Under the pieces are notes generated by a model. The model was not told the origin of the DNA. It searched no databases and was given only the letters and a program-made list of their open reading frames with translations. A stretch of DNA of 28,094 nucleotides. Origin: Clostridia bacterium (GTDB lineage: Bacteria; Bacillota_A; Clostridia; Christensenellales; Aristaeellaceae). The DNA is taken from the NCBI GenBank assembly GCA_017525805.1, contig JAFXSH010000033.1, forward strand, positions 1-28,094, written 5' to 3'. Below are positions 6,408 through 15,900 of this stretch, one piece after another. Position numbers and translations under genes: made by a program. Within the stretch, counting starts at the first letter, position 1; each line of letters starts with the position of its first letter.

Positions 6408-9347
6408 ATGAAGAAAGTCATGAGCCTGTTGCTCGCTGCTGTGATGCTTCTTTCCGTCGTGCCCGTGCTGGCGGAAAACACGGAAGCGCCGCGCAGCTAC
6501 TTCCCCTATCCCGCGGAGCTGGAAAACCTGCCGGATAATTTCAGCCTGCCGGATCTGTTTGAGTTCTTCGACGCTTCCGCCGATCCCGACGGCAGCGGCC
6601 GGGTGGAGACCCCCGATCAGTGGGAAGCCCGCCGGGCGGAGCTGAAAGACCTGCTGCAATACTACCTCTACGGCAGCCGGATGGATCCGCTCAAGACGGA
6701 TACCGCCGTCACCGCCGTGCTGGAAAACTATGCCTACAACTGGGCTGACGGCGTGATGAACGGCGCGCCCGGCCCCTGGGGCTACAGCGCCCTGCCCAAC
6801 CTGCCCGAAGGCGCCGTGACCTATTCCGCCCGTGATTTCAGCCGCTGGGGCATGGGCATGGTGTACTCCAACCTGGCGCCGGATGAAGGCTTCGTGTATC
6901 ACGGCGACGGCTACGAAATGGCCGAGGGCCTGGCCCCCTGGAAGGAGGGCGACACCTGGACGGAGCACGCCGACGCTGTAACCCGCGTCACCCTGCCCAC
7001 CGTCACCATTGAAATGACCATCAAGGACACCAACCCGGACAATGCCGCCTATGTGTCCGAAGCCGCCAAGGAGGGCGTGAAGGCCACCTTCAACATCCGC
7101 TATCCGCAGGAAGCGCCCACAGTGGACGGCCAGGTGCGCGACGCCCACAGCAGCAAGAACGGCCGGGGCTATCCCGTGCTGGTGGGCACCGGCTCCATTT
7201 CCGAGGCCCAGATCGTGACCCTGAACAATAACGGCTACGCCTTCATCGCCGCCGGCGATTCCGCCGACCCCGACAGCGGCCAGCTGAGCACCTACGAAAA
7301 GCTGTATCCGCCCACGGACCCGGTGGTGTACAACGACAACACCATCAAGAACGAATACATGCTGGACAGCGGCGACCTGATGCATACCGGCTGGTTCATC
7401 AGCCGCGCCCTGGACGCTATTGAAAACTACATGCTGCTCAGCGAGGAAGAAAAAGCCGCGCTGAATCCCAACGTGATCATCCCCGACATCGACGTGTACT
7501 CCTCCGCGGTCACCGGTTGCTCCCAGGGGGGCAAGCGCGCCATGGTGGCCGGCGTGTTCGATACCGGCGATAACGGCGACACCCGCTTCGACATCATCTG
7601 CCCCAGCGACCCCGGCGCGGGCGGCGCCACCGGCTACCGCTACGCTACGGAAGGCCAGCTGTTCAGCTACGAGCCCCCGTATCAGGGCACCACGGTGCAT
7701 GATTATCCCTACGGCCTGAACGAGACCACCCACCGCGCCATCCAGAATACCGGCGAAGACCAGTGGTTCCTGGACCGCGCCCAGATCCTGACCGTCCGGC
7801 CTGACCTGGCGGACAACGTGCCCTTCGACGCCCATTCCTTCATCGCCGCTTTCGCCACCGCCAAGGAAGACCATTACTTCTTAGTGTGGACCGGCGAAGG
7901 CCAGGACGCCTGGCTGAACTCCCCCGCCACCGTGCTGAACACCTGGGCCGCCCGGGAAGCCTTTGAATTCCTGGGCCAGGGCGACAACATCGCCGTGATC
8001 GTCCGCGACCAGGCCCACGCCAATCAGGACCGCGATATCGCCGACCTGATCGGCCTGATGGATAAGCTGTACTACGGCGCGGACAAGATCGTGCGCAAGT
8101 ATCACGAGACCCTGACCAAGGACGGCCTGCTGGCCAACGACGGCAACGGCGCTATCATGCCGGACAAGGCCTTCGATACCATCCGCGAAATGGAGCGCAA
8201 CTGCTACTATATCCCCAGCACCTACCTGAACTGGAGCCGCCCCGACAAGCACGTGCTGTGGACCGCCTCCAACTCCGTCACCGAGGGCGTAGCCATGACC
8301 TTTGAGTTCCATACGGACGCGAAGAAGGTGGAGCTGCTGCTTACCGACGGGGCTTCCAAGCTGGAAGCCGAAGCGGTGGACGGCATTGCCACCATTCCCC
8401 TGACCGCCGATCAGGCCAAGGCGGGCTACTATCTGGCTACCGCCATCGGTGATAAGGATGCCAAGAGCATCGAAATCTGCGGCTGGACTGTGAAGGACGC
8501 CCTGCGCCACGCCATCTCCGACAACAGCGCCCTGGGCCACGACGTCGGCTCCGGCATCTGCTTCACCACGCCGCTGGTGAACTACAACGATCCCGCCGAT
8601 CCCGTGCTGCTGTACTTAGACGGCGAACCCATCCCCACCGATATTTATGACTACGACAACAAGATCACCCTGGCCGACGGCACCGTGGTGCCTCAGAGCG
8701 GCTATCTGCAGCCCTACGGCGCGACCATCACCCTGTATCCCGACACCATGGGCTTCAACGTGCCCATGGGCGCCAAGGTGGTTTACTCCATGCGCAACGC
8801 CAAGATCGAAGCGCTTCAGGGCTATGTGATCAATATGGATGTGGAGCTGGAAAAGTACGAGCCCAGCGCCGGACGTATGCGCTTCAAGACCACCTACAAC
8901 ACCATCAGCACCCAGACCCCCGTGTGGGAGCCCGAACTGCGGCAGAACACCCCCAAGCTGGGCCTGCCCAAGGACGAGGACCGCTGGCCCATCTTAGGCA
9001 ACTGGGCTTGGGACTTTGACGAAAGCGGCAATCTGAAGCCCATCGACGAGATCCGGCCTCTCCTTACCGCCGCCAAGGACAGCGCTTACAATGCCGAAAT
9101 CACTTTGTCTTCCGCTTCCGCGAATGGCTGCACCATTGCTTTCAGCCAGCCCGTGAGCAAGAACGACTTCGCCCTGGCCGTGAACGTGCCCGCCTTCACC
9201 TACGCCTGGAACGAGGACGGCACCGCCGTCACCGTCTCCTACGGCGCGCCCGCGGACGGGGAAGTGAGCCTGTTCGTGTTCCGTTCCGTGGACCAGAACG
9301 GCAACATGATCGGCGGCCCCGTGCAGCTGATCGCCGCTGCCAAGTAA
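6408..9347 (+). CDS. Secreted CE15-like (glucuronoyl esterase-type) carbohydrate esterase, multidomain
   Basis: 979 residues with a clean signal peptide (MKKVMSLLLAAVMLLSVVPVLA). Residues about 30-560 look like the CE15 alpha/beta hydrolase, whose known members cut ester bonds between lignin alcohols and glucuronoxylan. Landmarks: WFISRALDAIENY, nucleophile elbow VTGCSQGGKRAM (S372), PSDPGAGG (D401), NVPFDAHSF (H476) and RDQAHANQDRD (H537). Characterised CE15 enzymes have GCSRxGK and an acidic PQESGSGG-type segment, so the Arg after the nucleophile is Gln here and the Glu is replaced by Asp. The C-terminal ~400 residues contain at least one beta-rich domain, with no dockerin, S-layer or sortase motif seen. 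RBS is GAGGGAGAG. A terminator follows. The family call is by motif only; substrate specificity is inferred. Confidence 0.72.
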   Translation: MKKVMSLLLAAVMLLSVVPVLAENTEAPRSYFPYPAELENLPDNFSLPDLFEFFDASADPDGSGRVETPDQWEARRAELKDLLQYYLYGSRMDPLKTDTAVTAVLENYAYNWADGVMNGAPGPWGYSALPNLPEGAVTYSARDFSRWGMGMVYSNLAPDEGFVYHGDGYEMAEGLAPWKEGDTWTEHADAVTRVTLPTVTIEMTIKDTNPDNAAYVSEAAKEGVKATFNIRYPQEAPTVDGQVRDAHSSKNGRGYPVLVGTGSISEAQIVTLNNNGYAFIAAGDSADPDSGQLSTYEKLYPPTDPVVYNDNTIKNEYMLDSGDLMHTGWFISRALDAIENYMLLSEEEKAALNPNVIIPDIDVYSSAVTGCSQGGKRAMVAGVFDTGDNGDTRFDIICPSDPGAGGATGYRYATEGQLFSYEPPYQGTTVHDYPYGLNETTHRAIQNTGEDQWFLDRAQILTVRPDLADNVPFDAHSFIAAFATAKEDHYFLVWTGEGQDAWLNSPATVLNTWAAREAFEFLGQGDNIAVIVRDQAHANQDRDIADLIGLMDKLYYGADKIVRKYHETLTKDGLLANDGNGAIMPDKAFDTIREMERNCYYIPSTYLNWSRPDKHVLWTASNSVTEGVAMTFEFHTDAKKVELLLTDGASKLEAEAVDGIATIPLTADQAKAGYYLATAIGDKDAKSIEICGWTVKDALRHAISDNSALGHDVGSGICFTTPLVNYNDPADPVLLYLDGEPIPTDIYDYDNKITLADGTVVPQSGYLQPYGATITLYPDTMGFNVPMGAKVVYSMRNAKIEALQGYVINMDVELEKYEPSAGRMRFKTTYNTISTQTPVWEPELRQNTPKLGLPKDEDRWPILGNWAWDFDESGNLKPIDEIRPLLTAAKDSAYNAEITLSSASANGCTIAFSQPVSKNDFALAVNVPAFTYAWNEDGTAVTVSYGAPADGEVSLFVFRSVDQNGNMIGGPVQLIAAAK

Positions 9348-9368
9348 CCTTTTGACCAAAATAAAGCG

Positions 9369-9400
9369 GGGACGCTGCCGTGAAAGCAGCGTCCCTTTCT
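9369..9400 (+). terminator. Terminator of the CE15-like esterase gene
   Basis: Arms GGGACGCTGC and GCAGCGTCCC pair around a 7-base loop (9379-9385), followed by TTTCT. Confidence 0.85.
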
Positions 9401-9442
9401 CGTCCCGCTAGGTATTGTTCAAGCCACGCGGAGAGGGATACC

Positions 9443-9833
9443 CTGGGGCCTCCGCGGCCCCAGATCCCGCGCCAGGGAGGTGACCTCCCTGGACCCTTCA
9501 CCTGCGGAAATTGCTTGATTTCGATAAAAAAGCAACTTTCCGCTGTTGCTTGGAAAAAATGGCAAGCTTGACGCCATTGTGCTTCTGGCCGTGCCGCTTT
9601 CAGCGGCCAACCCGGATGCAAAGCATCCGGGGAAAGCCGAAAAAATACCCGGGAGGAAAGCTCGCTTTCCCTCCGGGTAATTTTTTCGGCTTTCTTGGGC
9701 CAGAAGCTATCATACTTTCGTATCCCCAGCCACAGGCGGAAGTTGTCTGCTTTTCCCAAACAAGTTCTTTCGCCTGATGGAGTCCAGAGGGTGAAACCCT
9801 CTGGTCAGGGGTTTAGGGGGCGGAGAGCCCCCT
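9443..9833 (-). repeat. Long dispersed palindromic element, copy A (inverted orientation)
   Basis: This fills the space between the convergent esterase and GH94 genes. From the left it holds hairpins CTGGGGCC/GGCCCCAG (9443-9463) and CCAGGGAGG/CCTCCCTGG (9472-9492), a conserved linker, a 127-bp core closed by GCTTCTGGCC (9581) and GGCCAGAAGC (9707), then another linker and hairpins CCAGAGGGT/ACCCTCTGG (9784-9804) and AGGGGGC/GCCCCCT (9815-9833). Read on the minus strand it aligns along its whole length with copies B and C. It encodes no convincing protein. Confidence 0.9.
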
Positions 9834-9841
9834 GTTTCGTC

Positions 9842-12238
9842 TTACATCACTACGGTGATCTGGTCCCCGTCGCGGAGCATATCGTCGGTGAGCACCTCAT
9901 TGGTGACGGCCTTACCGTTCACCAGCAGTTTCTGCACGCCGCTTTCCCGGTGGGCCTTGTTGTCCACGGTGATATGCAGGCGCTTGCCCCGGAAGGTCTT
10001 TTCCATGGTGAAGCCGTCCCACTCTTTGGGGATGGCGGGGCAGATGCGCAGGCCGTCCGGCGTGGGGCGCAGGCCTAAGATTCCTTCCACCATGCCCACC
10101 ATGACGGTGGAGGCGGTGCCGGTGAGCCAATGCACGTGGGCGCGGCCCGGCTGGGGCGTTTCGTGGCCCTCAATGAACTGGGAATGCACATAGGGTTCCA
10201 CTTCGCGTATTTCCGCCCGGTCGTTATAAGCGGCAGGGCAGCTTTCCTTAAAGTACTGGAAAGCCCGTTCGCCGTGGCCCAGCAGCGCTTCCGCTAAGAT
10301 GGCCCAGCCCTGGGCCTGGCAGAAGATGCCGCCGTTTTCCTTGGTGGTGGGGTTAAAGAGAAGCATGGCCGCGCCGTCAAAGGCGTGCTTCTTGTAGCAG
10401 GGGGCCATGAGCTCGATGCCGTTGGGGGTGTTGAGCAGCTTGTATACGCTTTCCATGCTCTTTTCGGCCTGCTCTTTCGTCGCCCCGCCGGAAATGACGC
10501 ACCAGCTCTGGGGATTCAGCCACATGGCGGCTTCGGGATCGTGCTTGCTGCCGATGACGGCCCCCTCCTGGGTGTAGCCCCGGCGGAAGCGGTCATCCTC
10601 CCAGAAATGCTCGTTGATGAGGGCCAGCTGCTTTTCGGCGGTTTCCTTGAGCCAGGCGCTGTACGCTTTGTTTTCCTCGGTGTCGGGCAGCAGCTCGTCC
10701 AACTGGCGCAGGGCCAGATAGAACTGGAAAGCTACGAAGCTGCTTTCGCCCTGAGCGCCCAATTTCAGGCAGTCGTTCCAGTCGGCGTGCAGGCCGGCGG
10801 GCATACCGTGAGCGCCCAAGTGATGCATGGTAAAGTCGATGGCGCGCTTCAAGTGCTCGATCACCGTGCCCTCGTCGTAATCGGCGAAGGGGATCACTTC
10901 GTTGAGGAAATCCTTGTCCCCGGTTTCGGCAACGTACTTATACACCGTGGGGAACAGCCACATAGCGTCGTCGGCCCGGTAGGCGGGGTGGCCGGTTTCC
11001 CGGACGTAGCTGTCCTGCTCCGGGGTGTCCTCATGGCCGGGATTGTGGGAATATTTCACCAGGGGCAGGCCCGCGCCGTGGTGCACCTGGGCGGAGAGCA
11101 TGAAACGGATGCGGTCCTTGGCCATGGGAGGATCCAGATGGATGATGCCCTGGATGTCCTGCACGGTATCCCGGTAGCCGTAGCCGTTGCGCTCGCCGCA
11201 GTAGATCAGGCTGGCGGCGCGGCTCCAGACGAAGGTGGTGAAGCACTGGAAAGCGTTCCAGGTGTTCACCATGGTGTTCAGGTTATCGTCCGGGGTGTGG
11301 ATATTCAGGTTGTTCAGCTTGCCGTGCCAGTAATCGATGAGGGTGCGCCATTCGGCGTCCACGGTGTAAGCGGTGTCCCGGTAGCGGCGGATGAGGGCCT
11401 GGGCTTCCTGCTCGCCCTTGCGGCCCAGCAGGAACGCGATGGTTTTGGTTTCGCCGGGCTGCAATTCCAGCACGGTATGCAGGGCCCCGCAGGGGTTGCC
11501 GTTGAAGTTCAGGCTGTCGTCCAATTTCCCGTCCTGCACGCCCTTGGGCGCGTTAAAGCGGTTCACGCCTAAAAAACGATCCCTCCGGCCGGTGTAGCTC
11601 GTTACGTCCGCGCCCGCCAGGCCGAAGAAGCGCTCCCGGCCGTTCTCGCCGTTTTCGTTCACATTGCAGAACTGGTTGATGCGCTGCAAAATATGGTCCT
11701 TGTGGAACTCGGTCACGGTGATGAACTGGGTGTACTGCATGTTCACCAGATCCTGGGTGTAAAAGCTGTCGGTGGTGAATTCGCAGTAGCCGAACACGCC
11801 GATTTTCCGGGGTTCGTCCCCGGTGTTGGTCACGGCTAAGCGCCAGACCTCATGGGTGGCGTCCATGGGCACGTAGTACAGGGCCTTGGTTTCGATCCCG
11901 TCGTAGGCGGATTCGATTTGGGTATAGCTGGTGCCGTGGCGCGTGACGGTTTCATATTCCTTGAGGGGCTTTTCCACGGGCCGCCAGGAGGCGGACCAGA
12001 AATCGCCGGTTTTTTCGTCCCGCAGGTAAATATAGCGGCCCGGCTCGTCAAACTGGTTGAACATATAGCGCAGGATGCGCCCCGCCGCGCCGGACTTGAC
12101 GAAGCTGTAGCCCCCGGCGTTCTGGGTCACGATGGCGCCGTAATCCGGCGAACCTAAGTAATTGGCCCAGGGCATGGGCGTGCGGGGGTCGGTGATCACG
12201 TATTCCCGGCGGGCGTTGTCGAAATAGCCGTACTGCAT
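9842..12238 (-). CDS. GH94 disaccharide phosphorylase (cellobiose phosphorylase-like)
   Basis: 798 residues, cytoplasmic. GH94 enzymes split beta-linked disaccharides with phosphate, giving glucose 1-phosphate and a free sugar, which saves ATP. The N-terminus (MQYGYFDNARREYVITDPRT, then PMPWANYLGS) and length are those of cellobiose phosphorylases. The (alpha/alpha)6 barrel contains the catalytic Asp in LHADWNDCLK (about residues 486-489); phosphate-loop features QSWCVISGGAT and the AQGWAILAEALLG helix follow. The start at 12238 is preferred over 12277 because AGGAGG lies 8 bases before it. Specificity (cellobiose, laminaribiose, chitobiose or other) cannot be fixed from sequence alone. It stands alone on the minus strand; no transporter or regulator sits beside it. 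Confidence 0.9.
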   Translation of the reverse strand: MQYGYFDNARREYVITDPRTPMPWANYLGSPDYGAIVTQNAGGYSFVKSGAAGRILRYMFNQFDEPGRYIYLRDEKTGDFWSASWRPVEKPLKEYETVTRHGTSYTQIESAYDGIETKALYYVPMDATHEVWRLAVTNTGDEPRKIGVFGYCEFTTDSFYTQDLVNMQYTQFITVTEFHKDHILQRINQFCNVNENGENGRERFFGLAGADVTSYTGRRDRFLGVNRFNAPKGVQDGKLDDSLNFNGNPCGALHTVLELQPGETKTIAFLLGRKGEQEAQALIRRYRDTAYTVDAEWRTLIDYWHGKLNNLNIHTPDDNLNTMVNTWNAFQCFTTFVWSRAASLIYCGERNGYGYRDTVQDIQGIIHLDPPMAKDRIRFMLSAQVHHGAGLPLVKYSHNPGHEDTPEQDSYVRETGHPAYRADDAMWLFPTVYKYVAETGDKDFLNEVIPFADYDEGTVIEHLKRAIDFTMHHLGAHGMPAGLHADWNDCLKLGAQGESSFVAFQFYLALRQLDELLPDTEENKAYSAWLKETAEKQLALINEHFWEDDRFRRGYTQEGAVIGSKHDPEAAMWLNPQSWCVISGGATKEQAEKSMESVYKLLNTPNGIELMAPCYKKHAFDGAAMLLFNPTTKENGGIFCQAQGWAILAEALLGHGERAFQYFKESCPAAYNDRAEIREVEPYVHSQFIEGHETPQPGRAHVHWLTGTASTVMVGMVEGILGLRPTPDGLRICPAIPKEWDGFTMEKTFRGKRLHITVDNKAHRESGVQKLLVNGKAVTNEVLTDDMLRDGDQITVVM

Positions 12239-12374
12239 GGGAAATCCCTCCTGTCCTTTGTTTCCGAAAGTTACCATCTTTCTATTCGGCGCGGATGCGT
12301 TTTGTCCTCTCGATATAAATAAATAAATTATGGACCCGAAAAGTATTGGTTTCCATATTGCGCGAGGGTGATAT

Positions 12375-12454
12375 AGTGTGGAGTATTATTTTGTTTCTCA
12401 CTTTGATTCCGTTAATCCGGAGAAAACAAAATATTCACGCTATAACTCCACACT
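12375..12454. repeat. Large imperfect inverted repeat upstream of the GH94 gene
   Basis: The left arm (12375-12399) starts AGTGTGGAGT and ends TTTTGTTTCTC; the right arm (12420-12454) begins GAGAAAACAAAAT and ends ACTCCACACT. Two paired blocks are separated by a 10-base insertion in the right arm, with a loop of about 20 bases. It lies between the stop of the GGDEF gene and the start of GH94, both on the minus strand. No T-run follows, so it is more likely an operator or mRNA structure than a simple terminator. The rest of 12239-12465 shows AT-rich sequence without a clear promoter. Confidence 0.65.
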
Positions 12455-12465
12455 GATTAACGCTC

Positions 12466-13815
12466 TTAGCTCTGCTCGTGCACGATCTTCTTCTGCGCGT
12501 ACATATACTTATCCGCTTCGTCCAGCAGGCTGCGCATAGTGGTTTTGCTGATATCGTCGGTATAGGCGTAGCCTAAGGAAATGCTCACGTCTTCCTTTTT
12601 TTCCATTTCCTCGAACCGGCGCACCATACCGCGAATGGTATCCGGGGTGCAGTCCGTCACGATGGCGGCGAATTCGTCCCCGCCGAAGCGGAAGCAGTTT
12701 TCCCCGAAGCAGGCGGAAATGCATTCCGCCGCGTGGCGGATCAACTGATCCCCCGCCAAATGGCCCTGGGTATCGTTGGTGCGCTTTAAGTAGTTCACGT
12801 CGAACAGCGCCACCGCCATGGAACCGCCGCAGTCCTGGGCTTCCACCAAATACTGCTCGAACCGGTAGCGGTTGGGCAGGTTGGTCAGGGCGTCGGTCTC
12901 GGCGGCGGAGCGCAGGATCTGGTCCAGGTCGTTCCGGCGCTTGAGCACGCCGTTATACGCCCGCGCCAACAGCCGCACTTCCCTAAACCCCTTCTTTTCG
13001 TCCAGGGACTCATCCCGGGGGATCAGCTGCTCAAACCGGCTCAGGGGCCGCATGATTTGGAAATACAGGATGACGAAGGTGGCCACTAAGATCACCACGA
13101 CCGACAGGGTGGAGACCCACATCAGGATTCGCAGCAGGTTCACGTGCCGGGCCGTCCGGGCGGATTCCTGGGAAGCCTGCTGCTGAATCAGGCCGACACT
13201 GACGCCGGAGCTCTGGGAAACGTTCTGCTTGTTTTGCCCGTATTCCGAACCCAGCACCATCGCCCGGGCGGCGGAAAGCTTCTGCGCATCCGTCAGGGCC
13301 GCTTCCTCTTCCGTCAGCTCCGGCAGGGGAATATTCGTCAGGGGCTGGATCGGGGGGAGAGGATAAACGCTGTTCACCAGGGCGATGGCGTGCAGCTGGA
13401 TTTCCATCATGGCATTGGCGCTGTCCGCCGCCTGGGCAAGCACTGCCCGCGCTTCCGCGCTCACATTGTATTCCTGAAACCGGGCCATCACCTGGTCGGC
13501 CCGCCGATCCACCGTAAGCTCCTGGGCGTAGGCCATCAGAGGGCCCACGTTTACTTCCCCGGAATCGGTGAGGGGCATCAGCACAAAGTTGCTGGCCGTT
13601 TCCGACAGCAGGCTGGAACCCCCGATCAGGGAGGTAGCGTCCTGGGTGTACGTGCCGGCGTTGCGCATGATGGTGGACAGGTGGTTGCTTTCTTTGCTGA
13701 TGGCGAAAAACAGGCCGATGATCGCCACATGCAGCACCGCCAGCACGATCACGATGGGCAGCACCATCGCATGAACCGGAATGCCCGTTTTATCTTTTAT
13801 GTTGATCTTCTTCAA
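12466..13815 (-). CDS. Membrane-anchored diguanylate cyclase (GGDEF domain)
   Basis: 449 residues. A transmembrane helix at about 15-40, an extracytoplasmic sensor region (about 41-225, mostly helical, MCP-like) and a second helix at about 228-252 precede the cytoplasmic part, which ends in a GGDEF domain (about 285-449). The active site is intact: FRFGGDEFAAIV (GGDEF at 378-382). The inhibitory RxxD site normally just before GGDEF is absent (CFGE there), so product feedback may be lost. It would make c-di-GMP from two GTP. The start codon is TTG, with AAGGGGG 8 bases upstream. It follows the EAL gene by 31 bases on the same strand, so synthesis and breakdown enzymes are probably cotranscribed. 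Confidence 0.9.
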   Translation of the reverse strand: MKKINIKDKTGIPVHAMVLPIVIVLAVLHVAIIGLFFAISKESNHLSTIMRNAGTYTQDATSLIGGSSLLSETASNFVLMPLTDSGEVNVGPLMAYAQELTVDRRADQVMARFQEYNVSAEARAVLAQAADSANAMMEIQLHAIALVNSVYPLPPIQPLTNIPLPELTEEEAALTDAQKLSAARAMVLGSEYGQNKQNVSQSSGVSVGLIQQQASQESARTARHVNLLRILMWVSTLSVVVILVATFVILYFQIMRPLSRFEQLIPRDESLDEKKGFREVRLLARAYNGVLKRRNDLDQILRSAAETDALTNLPNRYRFEQYLVEAQDCGGSMAVALFDVNYLKRTNDTQGHLAGDQLIRHAAECISACFGENCFRFGGDEFAAIVTDCTPDTIRGMVRRFEEMEKKEDVSISLGYAYTDDISKTTMRSLLDEADKYMYAQKKIVHEQS

Positions 13816-13846
13816 GCGTCAAACCCCCTTGCGCTATTGCCAAAAG

Positions 13847-15748
13847 TTATTTTTCAAAGTATTCTGTCAGCCTGTCCAAGGGAATGGGACGGGAATACTT
13901 GTAGCCCTGCAGGTAGGAAGCGAACATTTCGCTGCACTTTTTTTCGTCCGCTTCGCTCTCCACACCCTCGTACAGCACGGAATATTGCAGATCGGAAAAC
14001 ATGCCGGCCAGGCCCTCCACCAGCTTTTCGCTGCGCTCGCTGGCTCCGCAGGCCAGCACCAGGGATCGGTCGAACTTGATGATATCAAAGGGCAGCTCCA
14101 TGATCCTTTCCATATTGGAATAGCCCGTGCCGAAATCGTCCAGATAAATTTTGATGCCCTGCTGCCTCAGTTCGTTGATCTTGGACTTCATGAGCAGGAA
14201 ATCGTCGTCGCTGCGGGATTCGGTCAGCTCGATGGCGATGGTGTCCTGGGGCACGTTGCACTGGCCGATGATGTCGATGATATCCTGGCAGAAGCCGTCG
14301 TCCTTCAATTCCAGGACGGAAACGTTCACCGACATCCGGGCGAAATGATAGCCCGAAGCCAGCAGATTTTTGATTTCCAGGCAGGTTTTGTACAGGATGA
14401 TTTCCGTCAGGGTGTGGATGATCCCGTTTTCCTCCGCCAGAGGAATGAACCGGTCGGGATATTCCATCCCCCCGCCGGACAGCTTCAGGCGCATCAGCAC
14501 TTCGGCGGTATCGTACTTGCGGGTTTTCAGGTTCAGCACCGGCTGGAAATACACCAGCACCCGGGGATCGTTCAAATCGTGCTTTTCGTGAATGTCCGTC
14601 AGTTCCTTGAGCAGAAGCTCGTCCTGATTGAAGCGTTCAACGTCGCCCTGCGTCACCCTGTGCACGCTGTTTTCCGGCATGCGCCGGAGGATGTGCTTCA
14701 CAAAGCTGACGTACTCGTTTTTCCGGCTGATTTCCGGCATGGATTCCCCGATCACGATCTTGTAATCGTACTTGTATTTTTCGTATTCCTCATCAAACGC
14801 CTGCAGGATGCTGCGGATGCGGTTCTCATAATCCGGATTGCGTTTGACGGGGATCAGAAGCATTTCGTGGCCCTTGCCCACCTGAAACATCACCGCGCCC
14901 CGGAAAAAGTTGGTGCTGAACCGCCTGATCGTGGCCTGGAAGTCCTCGGGGAAGGGCTTTCCCTCCTCGTGAAACTGGCGCAGGTACAGGCTCATGAAAA
15001 CGAAGTCCTTCTTCCGTTCGTAGGCGTAGTGAACCAGGCTGCCCAGCGCGCCGCTGTCGATGGCCCCGATCATGGCGTCGTAAGGCGTGGAATGCATGAT
15101 ATAAAACATGGCGATCACCGGATACAGGAAGGTGGCCACAGTGTAGGAAATCTGCCCGAACACCTGCTGAATGGCCAGCATCAAAAAGGAAATGGCCATG
15201 ACGCTGTAAAAGCCCGACATCACCCGCCGGAACAGACGGTTGCGCACCCGCGCCATCATCACGACGATCAGGATGATATAGCCCAGATACCCGTACAGGA
15301 AAATGTCCCGTCCCTGGTAGGTCACCGTGCCGTCCCCGGCGATGATCATGCCGCCCTCCCGGAAAGTAATCAGCGTTTCCGCCGCCGTCACCGCGGCGAA
15401 CAGCGTCAGCGCCACCGCCAGATAAATGCCTTTTTCCGGTCCGCCCACCCGCGCCACGGTGATGATATAGATCACGAAATGCAAGAAAGTCATGTACAGC
15501 AGGCCGTGATACACGCACCTTAGCCCGTTGGAGAGCTCTATCTTTCCTCCGCTGACCGCCACGGTATAGGTGATCACGTTGGTGATCGCCGCCGCCGCGA
15601 TCAGCCCGATCAGGGAAAGAAAAACGCGGAAGCTGCGGGTTTTGTTGATATAGGAAAAATAGATCAGACAAGCCATCACCACGCAGATGGACACAGATGT
15701 CAGATCTCCGATGGGGGAATAGTCGGCAAAAGTGATTTGGCGGATCAT
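13847..15748 (-). CDS. Membrane EAL-domain c-di-GMP phosphodiesterase with degenerate GGDEF
   Basis: 633 residues. About seven hydrophobic helices fill residues 10-230 (for example SVSICVVMACLIYFSY and LGYIILIVVMMARV). A middle region (about 240-385) has GGDEF-like layout, but MFQVGKGHEMLL stands where FRxGGDEF would be, so it should not make c-di-GMP. The EAL domain (about 400-633) keeps the metal and catalytic residues: EVLMRL, SVNVS, IELTES, DDFGTG, KFDRS and YEGVES. It probably hydrolyses c-di-GMP to pGpG. Start 15748 is chosen because AGGAG lies 10 bases upstream; a start at 15820 would add 24 residues without a ribosome site. First gene of the operon with the GGDEF cyclase. Confidence 0.88.
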   Translation of the reverse strand: MIRQITFADYSPIGDLTSVSICVVMACLIYFSYINKTRSFRVFLSLIGLIAAAAITNVITYTVAVSGGKIELSNGLRCVYHGLLYMTFLHFVIYIITVARVGGPEKGIYLAVALTLFAAVTAAETLITFREGGMIIAGDGTVTYQGRDIFLYGYLGYIILIVVMMARVRNRLFRRVMSGFYSVMAISFLMLAIQQVFGQISYTVATFLYPVIAMFYIMHSTPYDAMIGAIDSGALGSLVHYAYERKKDFVFMSLYLRQFHEEGKPFPEDFQATIRRFSTNFFRGAVMFQVGKGHEMLLIPVKRNPDYENRIRSILQAFDEEYEKYKYDYKIVIGESMPEISRKNEYVSFVKHILRRMPENSVHRVTQGDVERFNQDELLLKELTDIHEKHDLNDPRVLVYFQPVLNLKTRKYDTAEVLMRLKLSGGGMEYPDRFIPLAEENGIIHTLTEIILYKTCLEIKNLLASGYHFARMSVNVSVLELKDDGFCQDIIDIIGQCNVPQDTIAIELTESRSDDDFLLMKSKINELRQQGIKIYLDDFGTGYSNMERIMELPFDIIKFDRSLVLACGASERSEKLVEGLAGMFSDLQYSVLYEGVESEADEKKCSEMFASYLQGYKYSRPIPLDRLTEYFEK

Positions 15749-15900
15749 GAATTCAGGACTCCTCATGGCCGTAGCATGATGTCTTTCGTTTTTTGTTTGG
15801 TAAATAACGGCGGTTTTCAAACGCCTTTCGCTGATTATAACATATGCCGCGCTATTTTTCCATCATTTTATCTGTTCTTGTGAAAAAAAGTTCATAAAAT

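Noticed and set aside
6339..7874. Minus-strand open frame of 511 codons opposite the esterase gene
   Set aside because: Low-complexity Gly/Val/His-rich translation, no ribosome site, antisense to a protein with signal peptide and catalytic motifs.
13781..15523. Plus-strand open frame of 580 codons opposite the EAL and GGDEF genes
   Set aside because: Shadow frame: no recognisable domain and antisense to complete EAL and GGDEF domains.
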